Positions 32,166-40,832 of a stretch of 64,000 bases of DNA are shown here, one piece after another. The DNA is from Phil1 sp964487565 (lineage in GTDB: Bacteria; Bacillota; Clostridia; Christensenellales; CAG-138), in contig CAZARN010000009.1 of the NCBI GenBank assembly GCA_964487565.1, positions 1 to 64,000 on the forward strand. The letters are read 5' to 3'. A program made the position numbers and the translations under genes. A model generated the notes under the pieces. That model saw nothing but the letters and a program-made list of their open reading frames with translations, was not told the origin of the DNA and ran no database searches. The number at the start of each line of letters is the position of its first letter. The stretch's first letter is position 1.

Positions 32166-33076
32166 TGAACAGGCGCGAATACATGAACAGGCTCGAGAGC
32201 TGTCTCACCTGCATCGAGAAGAGCGAGCGCGACGCCGCGCTGCGCTACTATGAGGAATATTTTGACGACGCAGGCCCGGAGCGCGAGGCGGAGGTGATCG
32301 CCTCCCTCGGCACGCCCGAGGCGCTTGCAAGGGAGATAATCGGCGCCGCGGGCGAAGGGAAAAGCGCTCGCGCGACGAACACGGCGGAAAACATCGGCGG
32401 GGAATTCAATTCCATCAAGGCAAACCTGATGAACGCCAATTTCATCCTGACGCTGGGCAGCGGCTATGCCGTTGACATATCGTATCCGCAGGGGGCTGAA
32501 ACGCCGGACGTTTCGATAAAAAACGGCGTGCTGTACATCAATGAAAAACGCCGTCAGTACATATGGAACATATTTACGCGCGACGCATGGAAGCAGGGAA
32601 GGGTGGAGGTGACGGTGCCGGACGCGAAGCTGAGCGACATCAACATTGAAAATGTGAACGGCAAGATCTATATACCCGCGATAAACGCCGACAGGTTTCA
32701 CGGCGAGACCGTGAACGGCGGTGTGACGCTTGAAGGGACGCAGGGCGGGAACATACACTGCGAAAGCGTGAACGGGGCTGTTTCGATGACAAACTGCACC
32801 GCGCGCGACGGCGCGCACGGCGAGACCGTGAACGGTTCCGTCACGATCGCGGGGGAGCTTCGCGGCAAGATCCACGCGGAGGCCGTGAACGGCAGCGTGA
32901 GCGTCGCCACGGCGCTGCCCGTTTCGCAGTATGACATCGACGTGGAGACCGTTTCAGGCTCTGTCCGCGTGGACGGCGAAAAATACAAAAAGAGCTATCA
33001 TTCGCGCCGCGGCATGGAAAACAGCATAAAGGCAGAAAGCGTAAACGGCAGCGTAACGGTCGAATTTGGTGTATAA
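32165..33076 (+). CDS. HAAS domain + DUF4097 beta-repeat protein
   Basis: This 303-aa protein starts with a HAAS/DUF1700-type helical region (MNRREYMNRLESCL, then ALRYYEEYFDDAG and LGTPEALAREI). A DUF4097-like domain follows, built of repeats of about 20 residues with the core (E)(S/T)VNGSV (NVNGKIY, ETVNGGV, ESVNGAV, ETVNGSV, EAVNGSV, ETVSGSV, ESVNGSV), probably forming a beta solenoid. There is no transmembrane helix between the two parts, unlike many relatives. Operons of PadR, HAAS and DUF4097 proteins are widespread, but their job is poorly known. ATG 32165 has AAGGGGG 8 nt upstream. Confidence 0.85.
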   Translation: MNRREYMNRLESCLTCIEKSERDAALRYYEEYFDDAGPEREAEVIASLGTPEALAREIIGAAGEGKSARATNTAENIGGEFNSIKANLMNANFILTLGSGYAVDISYPQGAETPDVSIKNGVLYINEKRRQYIWNIFTRDAWKQGRVEVTVPDAKLSDINIENVNGKIYIPAINADRFHGETVNGGVTLEGTQGGNIHCESVNGAVSMTNCTARDGAHGETVNGSVTIAGELRGKIHAEAVNGSVSVATALPVSQYDIDVETVSGSVRVDGEKYKKSYHSRRGMENSIKAESVNGSVTVEFGV

Positions 33077-33083
33077 TGGGTTT

Positions 33084-34313
33084 ATGGAAAAGCAACCGCT
33101 TTGGACGAAGAATTTTACCATAATCACGCTCGGGACGGTGGTGTCCATGCTTGGCAACGCCGTCTCAGGCTTCGCCATCGGGCTTCTCGTGCTCGATTAT
33201 ACCGGGTCCACGCTGCTGTACGCGCTTTTCATGGTGGTGTACAATCTGCCCAAGATCATCATGCCGTCGATCGCGGGGCCTTATATAGACCGCTTCTCGC
33301 GCGTGAAGGCAATATACACGCTTGATTTCATATCCGCGGGCCTGTATCTTCTCATATACGGTGCGCTGATGTTCAAATGGTTCAATTATCCCATAATGCT
33401 GTTCGTGTGCCTTGTCATCGGCACGATAGACAGCGTGTATCAGGTCGCATACGACAGTCTGTATCCGACGCTTATCAGCGATGGCAATTATTCGAAGGCG
33501 TACTCCGTTTCAAGCGTGATATACCCGCTTGCGATGGTCATGGTGCCCGTGGCCGCATGGTGTTATGAGCATGTGGGGATTGAGATACTCTTCCTCTTCA
33601 ACTCGATCACGTTCCTCATCGCGGCGGCGTTTGAAACGCAGATAAAGACAAAAGAGACGCACGTCCTTTCGGGCGACATCAAATACGGGCTCAAACGCTA
33701 TGCGGATGATTTCCGCGACGGCATTGGCTATCTCAAAAAGGAGAAGGGGCTGCTGTTCATCACGGCGTATTTTGTGGTCAACACGCTTGCCTTCAACGGT
33801 TCCGCAGCGCTCACAATGCCGTATTTCAAGGCCACCGTGGGACTCGGCGTTTCCATGTACACATACATAATGGCCTTCGGCGTGATAGGCAGACTCGTGG
33901 GCGGCCTTGTACACTATAAATTCAGGTATCCTGTGGATAAAAAGTTTGCGATCGCGCTTTTCGTATACATCGTGATGGGCCTTATCGAGGCGTTTTATCT
34001 GTATGCGCCGGTTTTGATAATGATGGCGCTCATGTTCGTATCCGGTTTCCTCGGGGTGACGAGCTTCAACATACGCATTTCCTCAACGCAGAACCATGTG
34101 CCAAACGAGATGCGCGGCCGTTTCAACGGAACGTTCCAGATGCTCACCACGGCGGGCGGTATCATCGGCTCGCTTGCGGCGGGCGCGATGGGCGACGTGC
34201 TGCCGATGCGCGAGGTGATATGCGGCTTCAGCCTTGTGAGCGTGATCGCGGCGGCAGCAATAATGCTCCCGGGAAAGGAGCATGTCAAGCAAATATACAA
34301 CGTGCAGCTTTGA
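33084..34313 (+). CDS. MFS transporter (MFS_3-like efflux type)
   Basis: This 409-aa protein has about 12 hydrophobic helices and the MFS loop motif IDRFSRVKAIY after helix 2. The fold and the charge pattern (AGPYIDRFSR, NEMRGRFNGTFQM) fit the macrolide/multidrug efflux-like MFS_3 group. The substrate is unknown. The ATG at 33084 lies 7 bp after the preceding stop. A TATAAT (33072-33077) ends 6 bp before it, but no matching -35 is seen, so co-transcription with padR is more likely. Control by PadR suggests inducible export. Confidence 0.88.
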   Translation: MEKQPLWTKNFTIITLGTVVSMLGNAVSGFAIGLLVLDYTGSTLLYALFMVVYNLPKIIMPSIAGPYIDRFSRVKAIYTLDFISAGLYLLIYGALMFKWFNYPIMLFVCLVIGTIDSVYQVAYDSLYPTLISDGNYSKAYSVSSVIYPLAMVMVPVAAWCYEHVGIEILFLFNSITFLIAAAFETQIKTKETHVLSGDIKYGLKRYADDFRDGIGYLKKEKGLLFITAYFVVNTLAFNGSAALTMPYFKATVGLGVSMYTYIMAFGVIGRLVGGLVHYKFRYPVDKKFAIALFVYIVMGLIEAFYLYAPVLIMMALMFVSGFLGVTSFNIRISSTQNHVPNEMRGRFNGTFQMLTTAGGIIGSLAAGAMGDVLPMREVICGFSLVSVIAAAAIMLPGKEHVKQIYNVQL

Positions 34314-34339
34314 CGCCGCTCACAAAACCTGCAAAGGCT

Positions 34340-34948
34340 TCACTTTTTGCGCGAAGCGGCGCTGAATTTGCCTTCTTCCCCGTGAAGAAGGCGTTTTATA
34401 TTCGACCTGTGCATAACGAACACCATCACGACCGCAAAAATGCCAAGCGCGTATTGCGCCGGCGCATAGCCGCCGATGACGAACATCGCCGGGGGAAAAA
34501 GTATGACCGCGGAAAGGGAGGCCACGGAGGCGATGCGGACGCTGAGCATCACGATGATATAGACGAGGATTAGCGCCAGAAAAAGCCGCCAGTCGATCAT
34601 TACCGCGATGCCCGCGCTGACAGCCACGCCCTTGCCGCCCTTGAAGCCGAAAAACACCGGATAGCAGTGGCCGATGACCGCCGCCGCGCCCGCAGTGCAA
34701 GCGCCGTTAACGCCGAGCAGCAGCGAACCGGCGAGCATGGCGAGCGCCGCCTTTGCGATGTCGCCCACAAGGGTGAGCGCGCCTATGCCGATGCCGAAGA
34801 CCCGCACAACGTTTGCCGTGCCGGCGTTGCCGCTGCCGTGAAGACGCACGTCGTCGTGCATGATGTATTTTGTGATGAGTATCGCAAAATCGATCGAGCC
34901 TAAAAGATATCCCAGTATGATAACGCCAATCCATAAAAGGATCTGCAT
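34340..34948 (-). CDS. plsY: Glycerol-3-phosphate acyltransferase PlsY
   Basis: This 202-aa membrane protein has five or more helices and the three PlsY motifs: GSGNAGTANVVRV, GHCYPVFFGFKGGKGVA and the region around the last cytoplasmic loop with HRSNIKRLLHGEE. It acylates glycerol-3-phosphate with acyl-phosphate, the first step of phospholipid synthesis in most Gram-positives. It is convergent with the MFS gene and divergent from the AlkD-like gene. CGGAGGAAG precedes the ATG. Confidence 0.94.
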   Translation of the reverse strand: MQILLWIGVIILGYLLGSIDFAILITKYIMHDDVRLHGSGNAGTANVVRVFGIGIGALTLVGDIAKAALAMLAGSLLLGVNGACTAGAAAVIGHCYPVFFGFKGGKGVAVSAGIAVMIDWRLFLALILVYIIVMLSVRIASVASLSAVILFPPAMFVIGGYAPAQYALGIFAVVMVFVMHRSNIKRLLHGEEGKFSAASRKK

Positions 34949-34980
34949 TTATACTTCCTCCGTTTCGCTTGATTACTGCT

Positions 34981-35009
34981 ATGATAGCACATCGGCCCCT
35001 GTCGCTCAA
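34981..35009 (-). promoter_or_regulatory. sigma-A promoter of plsY
   Basis: On the - strand TTGAGC (35004-35009) and TATCAT (34981-34986) are 17 bp apart. The -35 lies only 3 bp from the -35 of the divergent promoter. Confidence 0.7.
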
Positions 35010-35012
35010 CGG

Positions 35013-35042
35013 TTGAAGGGATAATATACCGTGAGGTATAAT
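35013..35042 (+). promoter_or_regulatory. sigma-A promoter of the AlkD-like gene, possibly giving a leaderless mRNA
   Basis: TTGAAG (35013-35018) and TATAAT (35037-35042) are separated by 18 bp. The gene's ATG at 35049 lies where transcription should begin (about 7 bp after the -10). Confidence 0.75.
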
Positions 35043-35048
35043 AAGCGC

Positions 35049-35738
35049 ATGGATAATAACGAAATAAGGGAATATCTGTTGTCGAACGCTGACGAAGCCT
35101 GTCGCGCGTTCACGCTGCGCCTTTCGGACACGCTTGAGCCTTCGCGCGTGCTCGGCGTGCGCATGGGCAAAATAAACGCGCTTGCCGCCGGTCTTCTGCG
35201 TGATGGGAGCGCGCGGGGCTTCATGAAGGCCCTGCCGCATGGGTTCCACGAGGAGGATATGCTCCACGCCGCGGTTCTGAGAAGCGCGAAAATGCCGTTT
35301 GAGGAGCTTGTGACGCTTGTGGAAGAGTTTCTTCCGTTCGTCGCCGATTGGTCCGTGTGCGACACGCTGCCGCCGCGCGCGTTCGCCGGGGCGCAGAAGG
35401 CGCTGCGTCCGTATGTGCTGCGTTTTTTGGGGTCGCGCCAGACCTATACGGTGCGTTTCGCGCTCGTTTTGATGATCAAATTCTATCTCCGGGATGAAAC
35501 GTTCGACATGGAGCTCATGCAAAGCGCCTCGCGCATAAAAAGTGACGAATACTATGTCAATATGGCGCTCGCCTGGTATCTGAGCGCCGCGCTGACGCAT
35601 CAATATGAAAGCGCGCTTCCTATAATTGAAGGAAACGCGCTTGAAAAACGGGTCCGTAACAAGACGATACAAAAAGCCGTTGAAAGCTTTTGCATAAGCG
35701 ACGAACGCAAGGCTTATCTCAGATCGCTCCGCCGCTGA
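35049..35738 (+). CDS. DNA alkylation repair enzyme-like protein (AlkD HEAT fold)
   Basis: This 229-aa all-helical protein resembles the AlkC/AlkD family of HEAT-like DNA glycosylases: FMKALPHGFHEEDMLHA, PFVADWSVCDTLPP and VRNKTIQKAVESFCISDERKAYLRSLR. The W-x-x-C-D segment aligns with the catalytic region of AlkD-type enzymes. Many clostridial homologues are annotated this way without assay. The predicted -10 is so close to the ATG that the mRNA may lack a leader; a weak GAGG lies 12 nt upstream. Confidence 0.8.
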   Translation: MDNNEIREYLLSNADEACRAFTLRLSDTLEPSRVLGVRMGKINALAAGLLRDGSARGFMKALPHGFHEEDMLHAAVLRSAKMPFEELVTLVEEFLPFVADWSVCDTLPPRAFAGAQKALRPYVLRFLGSRQTYTVRFALVLMIKFYLRDETFDMELMQSASRIKSDEYYVNMALAWYLSAALTHQYESALPIIEGNALEKRVRNKTIQKAVESFCISDERKAYLRSLRR

Positions 35739-35740
35739 CG

Positions 35741-36361
35741 CTATCTGATGAAGTTCGTGTGATGGCCTTTTTCCGCCTGAGGGGCTTCAATGCCGGCGTT
35801 CCTGCCCGCCTCAATGCAGCGCAGCATCCAGGCCATGTTGCGGCCGAGGTTGCGCATGATCTCAAGCCCTTCCTCATCCCGGGCGACTTCCTCGGGCGTG
35901 TTGCCGTGGACCATGTTCCAGTATGTGGATGACACCACGGGCATCTGGTTGATCGTAAAATACTTGTTTATCTCGTCGAGGGTGGCCGTGGTACCCGCGC
36001 GCCGCGCGCAGGCGACGGCCGCCGCAGGTTTGTGCGCGAAATATTTCGATCCGGAATAGAACAGCCTGTCAAGCAGGCTTATCACGCTGCCGTTCGCCGA
36101 GGCGTAATACACGGGACTGCCCACGACAAAGCCGTCCGCGGCGCATAGCTTTTCAAACACCTCGTTCACGGGATCATCATCAAAATTGCAGCCGTGCCGC
36201 TTGCATTTCGGGCACGCCTGACAGCCTCGCACGGGTTTGTTGCCGATCTGGAAAATCTCGGTTTCAACGCCGTTCTCTTCAAGCGTTTTGGCGACTTCCT
36301 CAAGCGCGGTGAAAACGCAGCCGTGCGCGTGGGGACTTCCGTTCAAAAGCAAAACCTTCAT
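35741..36361 (-). CDS. Iron-sulfur flavoprotein-like NAD(P)H:FMN reductase
   Basis: This 206-aa flavodoxin-fold protein has the FMN-binding NGSPHAHG near residue 7 and GSPVYYASANGSV near 84. A compact cysteine motif near residue 47, C-x2-C-x2-C-x4-C (GCQACPKCKRHGC), matches the 4Fe-4S motif of archaeal/clostridial iron-sulfur flavoproteins. These transfer electrons and can reduce oxygen or peroxide in anaerobes. The start at 36361 follows GGAGGGTCAGGC; longer readings are unlikely. It is convergent with the AlkD-like gene and lies downstream of hom. Confidence 0.85.
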   Translation of the reverse strand: MKVLLLNGSPHAHGCVFTALEEVAKTLEENGVETEIFQIGNKPVRGCQACPKCKRHGCNFDDDPVNEVFEKLCAADGFVVGSPVYYASANGSVISLLDRLFYSGSKYFAHKPAAAVACARRAGTTATLDEINKYFTINQMPVVSSTYWNMVHGNTPEEVARDEEGLEIMRNLGRNMAWMLRCIEAGRNAGIEAPQAEKGHHTNFIR

Positions 36362-36445
36362 GCCTGACCCTCCATGGTTGTTGTTAACCGGATTATACCT
36401 CATATGCGACGGGCACACAAGGAGGGAGGGCGGGCAAAGGGCCCG

Positions 36446-37555
36446 TCAGACCGCGATCTCGCCGAAAAACAGGCTCGTGCCGCTTTCCCTTGCGGCGCGC
36501 GCGCGTATGAACATTTCGGAAACGCTCGTGTGCTCCACATGCGCACCGCGCCCGTCGAAAACGAGGAAGTCGCGTATGACGGAGTCGTTGCGCACGTCGG
36601 CCCTGCGGACGTGACCGGAGCGCGAATGCGAGCCGGAGGCGATGTCGAGTACATCCTGCACGACAGAGGTGCCCGTGGGATCCTTGCCGGCGCCCTGTCC
36701 GAAATAGCTTTGCACGCCCGCGTATTTCGCGTTGAGGGTGATGAGGTTGTAATTTGAGGGGACGTTTGCCTCCAGCGAATCGCGCCGCACGAGCGCCGGG
36801 GCGACATAAGCATATATGCCGTCGCCCTCGCGGCCGGAGTGCATGAGCAGCTTCACCACGCGATCCTTCGTTTCGGGCAGCGTCTGCGCCGCCTGCGCGG
36901 CCTCGCTGCCGAAATGCTGTATACCTTCGGTGAGCACCATGCTTTCCTCCACCACCGCGCCGAAGGCGATGCTCGCGCTTATGGCGCATTTGCGCTGCGC
37001 GTCAAAGCCGTTCACGTCGGCCGTGGGATCCGCTTCCGCAAAACCAAGCTCCTGCGCGCGGCGCAGCGCCTCGTCGTAACCTTCGCCGGCGGATTCCATC
37101 GCGTCGAGGATATAGTTCGTCGTGCCGTTGACGATGCCGGAAACCTCGTTTATCTCGTCGCAGCGCATCGCGCGCCTCAGGTTGTAAAGCCAGGGTATGC
37201 CGCCGCCCGCTGAGGCCGTGAAACGAAGCTCGACGCCGTTTTCCGCCGCCGCGCGCATAAGCGCGCTGTAATGCGCGCAGATGAGCTGCTTGTTCGCGCT
37301 GACGACGTGCTTTCCGGCGCGCAGCGCGCGCATGACATAATCGAGCGCGGGATCCACGCCGCCCATCGCTTCAACAACAAGTTCCACAGAAGCGTCGTTT
37401 ATGATATCATTGATGTCTGAGGAAACGATCGCACCGGGTACGGTGATGGTTCGACGCGCAAGTATGCGCGCAACCTCAACAGCGCCGTCTGTGCGCTGCG
37501 CCGCGTCATATACGCCCGTGCCTACCGTGCCGAAACCCAAAATCGCTATCCTCAT
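36446..37555 (-). CDS. hom: Homoserine dehydrogenase
   Basis: This 369-aa enzyme reduces aspartate semialdehyde to homoserine. It has the NAD(P)-binding GFGTVGTGVYD at the N-terminus, the VVSANKQL motif, SGIVNGTTNYI, and the catalytic ADPTADVNGFDAQRK. The usual C-terminal ACT domain is absent, giving the short form. ATG 37555 follows TTGGAGG. It is divergent from thrC-thrB, so all three threonine-branch genes meet at one regulatory gap. Confidence 0.94.
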   Translation of the reverse strand: MRIAILGFGTVGTGVYDAAQRTDGAVEVARILARRTITVPGAIVSSDINDIINDASVELVVEAMGGVDPALDYVMRALRAGKHVVSANKQLICAHYSALMRAAAENGVELRFTASAGGGIPWLYNLRRAMRCDEINEVSGIVNGTTNYILDAMESAGEGYDEALRRAQELGFAEADPTADVNGFDAQRKCAISASIAFGAVVEESMVLTEGIQHFGSEAAQAAQTLPETKDRVVKLLMHSGREGDGIYAYVAPALVRRDSLEANVPSNYNLITLNAKYAGVQSYFGQGAGKDPTGTSVVQDVLDIASGSHSRSGHVRRADVRNDSVIRDFLVFDGRGAHVEHTSVSEMFIRARAARESGTSLFFGEIAV

Positions 37556-37586
37556 GATTGACCTCCAATATAGTGTCCTCAAAATA

Positions 37587-37602
37587 AAAACACTTGTGTT
37601 TT
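37587..37602. promoter_or_regulatory. Inverted repeat between hom and thrC
   Basis: AAAACAC-TT-GTGTTTT is a perfect 7-bp inverted repeat that overlaps the proposed thrC -35. It may be an operator shared by the divergent threonine genes. Confidence 0.5.
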
Positions 37603-37622
37603 GTTGAGAGACAATGTATCAT
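37594..37622 (+). promoter_or_regulatory. Probable promoter of thrC-thrB
   Basis: TTGTGT (37594-37599) and TATCAT (37617-37622) are 17 bp apart, about 40 bp before the thrC ATG. Confidence 0.55.
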
Positions 37623-37663
37623 ATTGGGGATGAAAAATCAATACCTTTTTTGGAGAATGTGTT

Positions 37664-39130
37664 ATGTATTACTGCGCAACGAGGGATGAGAACATAAGAA
37701 AGAGCGCGTCGCAAGCGCTGCTTGAAGGGATGGCTGCGGACGGGGGGCTTTATGTGATGCCGGAGCTTCCGCGGCTTTCGGCAAAGGAAGCGCTTTCGAT
37801 GGACGCCTGCGGCATAAGCGCCGCGGTGATAAGCGCGCTCATACCCGATATACCCGCAGGCAGGATCGGTGAAGCCGTGCGTCATGCCTATGAGGGGCGG
37901 TTCGAAACGCAGGATATCACGCCCACGGTGAAGGTGGGGGATAAATGGGTGCTGGAGCTTTTCCGCGGGCCGACGTGCGCGTTCAAGGACGTCGCGCTTT
38001 GCGTACTGCCGCATCTTTTGGCAAGCGCCAGGGCGCAAAACTCGGTCGCGGAGGATATCATGATCCTCACCGCAACGAGCGGGGATACCGGCAAGGCCGC
38101 CCTTTCGGGCTTTGCGGATGTTGACGGGATGAAGATCGCGGTGTTTTATCCCGATGGGGGCGTGAGCGCCATACAGCGCGCGCAGATGGTCACGCAGCAG
38201 GGAAGGAACGTCGCGGTGTGCGCCGTGCGCGGCAATTTTGACGACGCGCAGACGGGCGTGAAGGCGATCTTCGCCAAAGCCGCTGCGGAGCCGCGCTGCG
38301 TACCGGCGGGCGTGCGGCTTTCAAGCGCCAATTCGATAAACATCGGCAGGCTTGCCCCGCAGGTCATGTATTACTATAAAGCGTATTGCGATATTGTGCG
38401 CGCGGGCGGGATATCCTGCGGCGACAAGGTCGATTTTTCAGTGCCGACAGGCAATTTCGGCGACATACTGGCCGGATGGATCGCGCGCGGGATGGGGCTG
38501 CCGGTGGGCGAGCTTATCTGCGCATCAAACGCGAACGACGTGCTGACGGAGTTTTTGAACACAGGCGTTTACGACCGCCGCCGTCCGTTTTACCGCACGG
38601 CCTCGCCCAGCATGGATATCCTCGTTTCAAGCAATCTGGAGCGGCTGCTTTATTATGAAAGCGACGGGGACTGCGCGAAGGTGAGCGGGTATATGCGCGC
38701 GCTTGCAAAAGAGGGACGCTATGCGATCGACGCGGACATGCTCGGACGCATACGCGCGGTGTTTCGGGCCGATTCCTCAAACGATGAGGAAGGGTTCGGG
38801 GCCATCGCCCGCGTTTTCAAAACATACGGGTATCTTATGGACACGCATACCGCGGCCGCGTGGCGTGCGGCGGAAAAGCTGCAGGGCAGGCGGCCGTGCG
38901 TCGTGCTTTCAACGGCATCGCCCTTCAAATTCGCGCAGAGCGTGCTTTTCGCGCTTACCGGCGTGCAGGAGCCGGACGGTTTTGCCGCGATGGACGAGCT
39001 TGCCCGCGTTTCAGGACTCGCAGTACCTTCGCCGCTCGCGTCGCTTCGCTTTGCGCGGGAGCTGCATACGGACGTGATAAACAAAGAGGATATGTGCGCG
39101 TATGCCATGGAAAAGGCGGCAAGCATATGA
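37664..39130 (+). CDS. thrC: Threonine synthase
   Basis: This 488-aa PLP enzyme converts O-phosphohomoserine to threonine. It is of the longer ThrC class: N-terminal YCATRDENIRKSASQALLEGMAADGGLYVMPE, the PLP Lys in FRGPTCAFKDVAL near residue 109, and the phosphate-binding ATSGDTGKAALSGF. The stop overlaps the thrB start (ATGA). TTTGGAG lies upstream of the ATG. Gene order and family leave little doubt. Confidence 0.95.
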   Translation: MYYCATRDENIRKSASQALLEGMAADGGLYVMPELPRLSAKEALSMDACGISAAVISALIPDIPAGRIGEAVRHAYEGRFETQDITPTVKVGDKWVLELFRGPTCAFKDVALCVLPHLLASARAQNSVAEDIMILTATSGDTGKAALSGFADVDGMKIAVFYPDGGVSAIQRAQMVTQQGRNVAVCAVRGNFDDAQTGVKAIFAKAAAEPRCVPAGVRLSSANSINIGRLAPQVMYYYKAYCDIVRAGGISCGDKVDFSVPTGNFGDILAGWIARGMGLPVGELICASNANDVLTEFLNTGVYDRRRPFYRTASPSMDILVSSNLERLLYYESDGDCAKVSGYMRALAKEGRYAIDADMLGRIRAVFRADSSNDEEGFGAIARVFKTYGYLMDTHTAAAWRAAEKLQGRRPCVVLSTASPFKFAQSVLFALTGVQEPDGFAAMDELARVSGLAVPSPLASLRFARELHTDVINKEDMCAYAMEKAASI

Positions 39131-40002
39131 TAAAGGTGCGTGTTCCGGCGACGAGCGCCAATATCGGCCCCGGGTTCGACGCGCTGGGCGTCGCCCTTTC
39201 GCTTTATGCGCGTGTGGGCTTTGAGGAAACCGAAAGCGGTCTTGTGATAACGGGCACGCCTGAGCGCTATGCGGGGCCGGACAATCTCGTATACGCGGCA
39301 TACAGGGCGGCCATGGAACGCATGGGGCTTGAGGTGAAGGGCGTGAACATAAATATCGAAAGCGCCATACCGGTTTCACGTGGACTGGGTTCATCCGCGG
39401 CGATGTATGCTGCGGGCGCGCTTGGAGCAAGCGCGCTGCACGGGAATGCTTTGTCCCGCGCGGAGCTTCTTGAGGTGACGAACGCGCTTGAGGGCCATCC
39501 GGACAACCTTGCGCCTGCGCTTTACGGCGGATTCACCGCGGCAATGATGCACGAGGGGAAGCCGTATGTTTCACGCTGCGCAACGGCTGCGCGGCTCCGC
39601 TTTCTCGCCTTCGTGCCGGAGTTTGAAACGAGCACCCATGAGGCGCGCGCGGCGCTGCCGAAGCTTGTCGCACACGCGGATGCGGTTTATACGCTCTCAC
39701 ACGCGCTCGCGCTTGTGAACGCCCTGCGCGACGGCGATGCGGCCGCGATCGGCCGCGCCGTTTCGGACAGGCTGCATGAGCCTTTCAGGAAAAAGCTGAT
39801 ACCGGGCTTCGACGAGCTCAAGCGCGCGGTGACGGAAGCCGGGGCCGTTGCGTTTTTCATCAGCGGCTCAGGTTCAACGTGCATGAGCATTTATACGGAT
39901 GAGGATTTTCCCCTGAGGGCAAAAAAAGCGGCCTCGGCGCTGCCGGGTGGCTGGCGCACGCTGCCGCTTTCGATCGACACCGACGGTGCGGTCGTATTAT
40001 GA
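39127..40002 (+). CDS. thrB: Homoserine kinase
   Basis: This 291-aa GHMP kinase phosphorylates homoserine. Motif 1 VPATSANIGPGFDALG is at the N-terminus, the ATP loop is PVSRGLGSSAAMYAAG, and motif 3 is ISGSGSTCMSI. ATG 39127 overlaps the thrC stop; in-frame codons further upstream are inside thrC. It supplies O-phosphohomoserine to ThrC, with hom divergent upstream completing the branch. Its 3' end overlaps the convergent lipoprotein gene by 6 bp. Confidence 0.96.
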   Translation: MIKVRVPATSANIGPGFDALGVALSLYARVGFEETESGLVITGTPERYAGPDNLVYAAYRAAMERMGLEVKGVNINIESAIPVSRGLGSSAAMYAAGALGASALHGNALSRAELLEVTNALEGHPDNLAPALYGGFTAAMMHEGKPYVSRCATAARLRFLAFVPEFETSTHEARAALPKLVAHADAVYTLSHALALVNALRDGDAAAIGRAVSDRLHEPFRKKLIPGFDELKRAVTEAGAVAFFISGSGSTCMSIYTDEDFPLRAKKAASALPGGWRTLPLSIDTDGAVVL

Positions 40003-40737
40003 TATCCACATGGAGCCTTCCTCATATGTCCAGCGGCCGTCCGTGAGCGTCGCCTTGCAATCCTCCATGCCTATCGCGCCGTCGCCGCTGCGCCATTTGG
40101 AGGCCGAAAACGTGAAACTGCCGTTTTCGATCGCGGTGTCGGTTATTTTCAGGATCACTCCGTCCGGAAAACTGAGGTTGTCCTTATCCACATAGCCCTC
40201 GTCCGCAAGCTCCCCGAAGGAGCCTGTCAGCGGCTCGAGCGAGTATTTGCCGGAGAGCAGCCACGCGACCGCGTTACGCTCCGCCGGGGTGAGGTTCGTG
40301 CAGTTGTCAAGATCGAAGGCGAGATAGGTTATCCCGTCGTTGAGCGCCGCGTCATCCTCATACAGCGCGCACAGAAGCTCGATATACATCGATATCGGCG
40401 AACCGGATTTTTCCGTAACGCTTATATACACGGGGTCGGAGAACGTCGCGGGGTAGGTTTCCATTATGCTTCCCGAATATCCGATCTCGACCGTGTCGCC
40501 GGGGGCGGGAACCGATCCGGCCTTTGTCGCAAGAGCGTCCATTGAAAGGCTGAAAAGATCGCATGAATCCGAACGTTCACCGGCGCCTGCGATCAGCAGA
40601 TATGCGCCGTCAATGCTGATGATCTCGCCCGTGTATACCGCTTCGGCAGAGGGCAGCTTCCCCGCGCCGCCCTGTGTGCAGGCTGCGGCCGCCGCAGCAA
40701 GGCAAAGCGCCGCGGCAAGGCATACAATGCGTTTCAT
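39997..40737 (-). CDS. Hypothetical lipoprotein
   Basis: This 246-aa protein has a lipoprotein signal peptide (MKRIVCLAAALCLAAAAAAC, lipobox Cys at residue 20). The segment YTGEIISIDGAYLLIAG resembles the first strands of DUF3221-like OB domains. The rest (AERNAVAWLLSGKYSLEP, GVILKITDTAIENGSFTFSASKW) is not recognised. It should sit on the outer face of the membrane. It is monocistronic, downstream of the M20::IclR operon terminator, with ACGGAGGTATTCAG before the ATG. Confidence 0.75.
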   Translation of the reverse strand: MKRIVCLAAALCLAAAAAACTQGGAGKLPSAEAVYTGEIISIDGAYLLIAGAGERSDSCDLFSLSMDALATKAGSVPAPGDTVEIGYSGSIMETYPATFSDPVYISVTEKSGSPISMYIELLCALYEDDAALNDGITYLAFDLDNCTNLTPAERNAVAWLLSGKYSLEPLTGSFGELADEGYVDKDNLSFPDGVILKITDTAIENGSFTFSASKWRSGDGAIGMEDCKATLTDGRWTYEEGSMWIS

Positions 40738-40774
40738 CTGAATACCTCCGTTCCTATCCTGTTATATAAACGCA

Positions 40775-40811
40775 GCAAAAATGCGTCCGGTTGCATAAGC
40801 CGGGCGCATTT
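40775..40811 (-). terminator. Terminator of the ldcA-opp-M20::IclR operon
   Basis: On the - strand a 12-bp stem (40800-40811 with 40779-40790, one G-U pair, 9-nt loop) ends in a short T-run. It lies about 20 bp after the stop of the M20::IclR gene. Confidence 0.75.
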
Positions 40812-40832
40812 GACATAAAAACCCAAACAGGA

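Noticed and set aside
32840..33076. Repeated VNG(S)V segments considered as a recent tandem DNA repeat
   Set aside because: The protein repeats are clear, but the underlying DNA differs between units. This is the structural repeat of the DUF4097 fold, not a new duplication.
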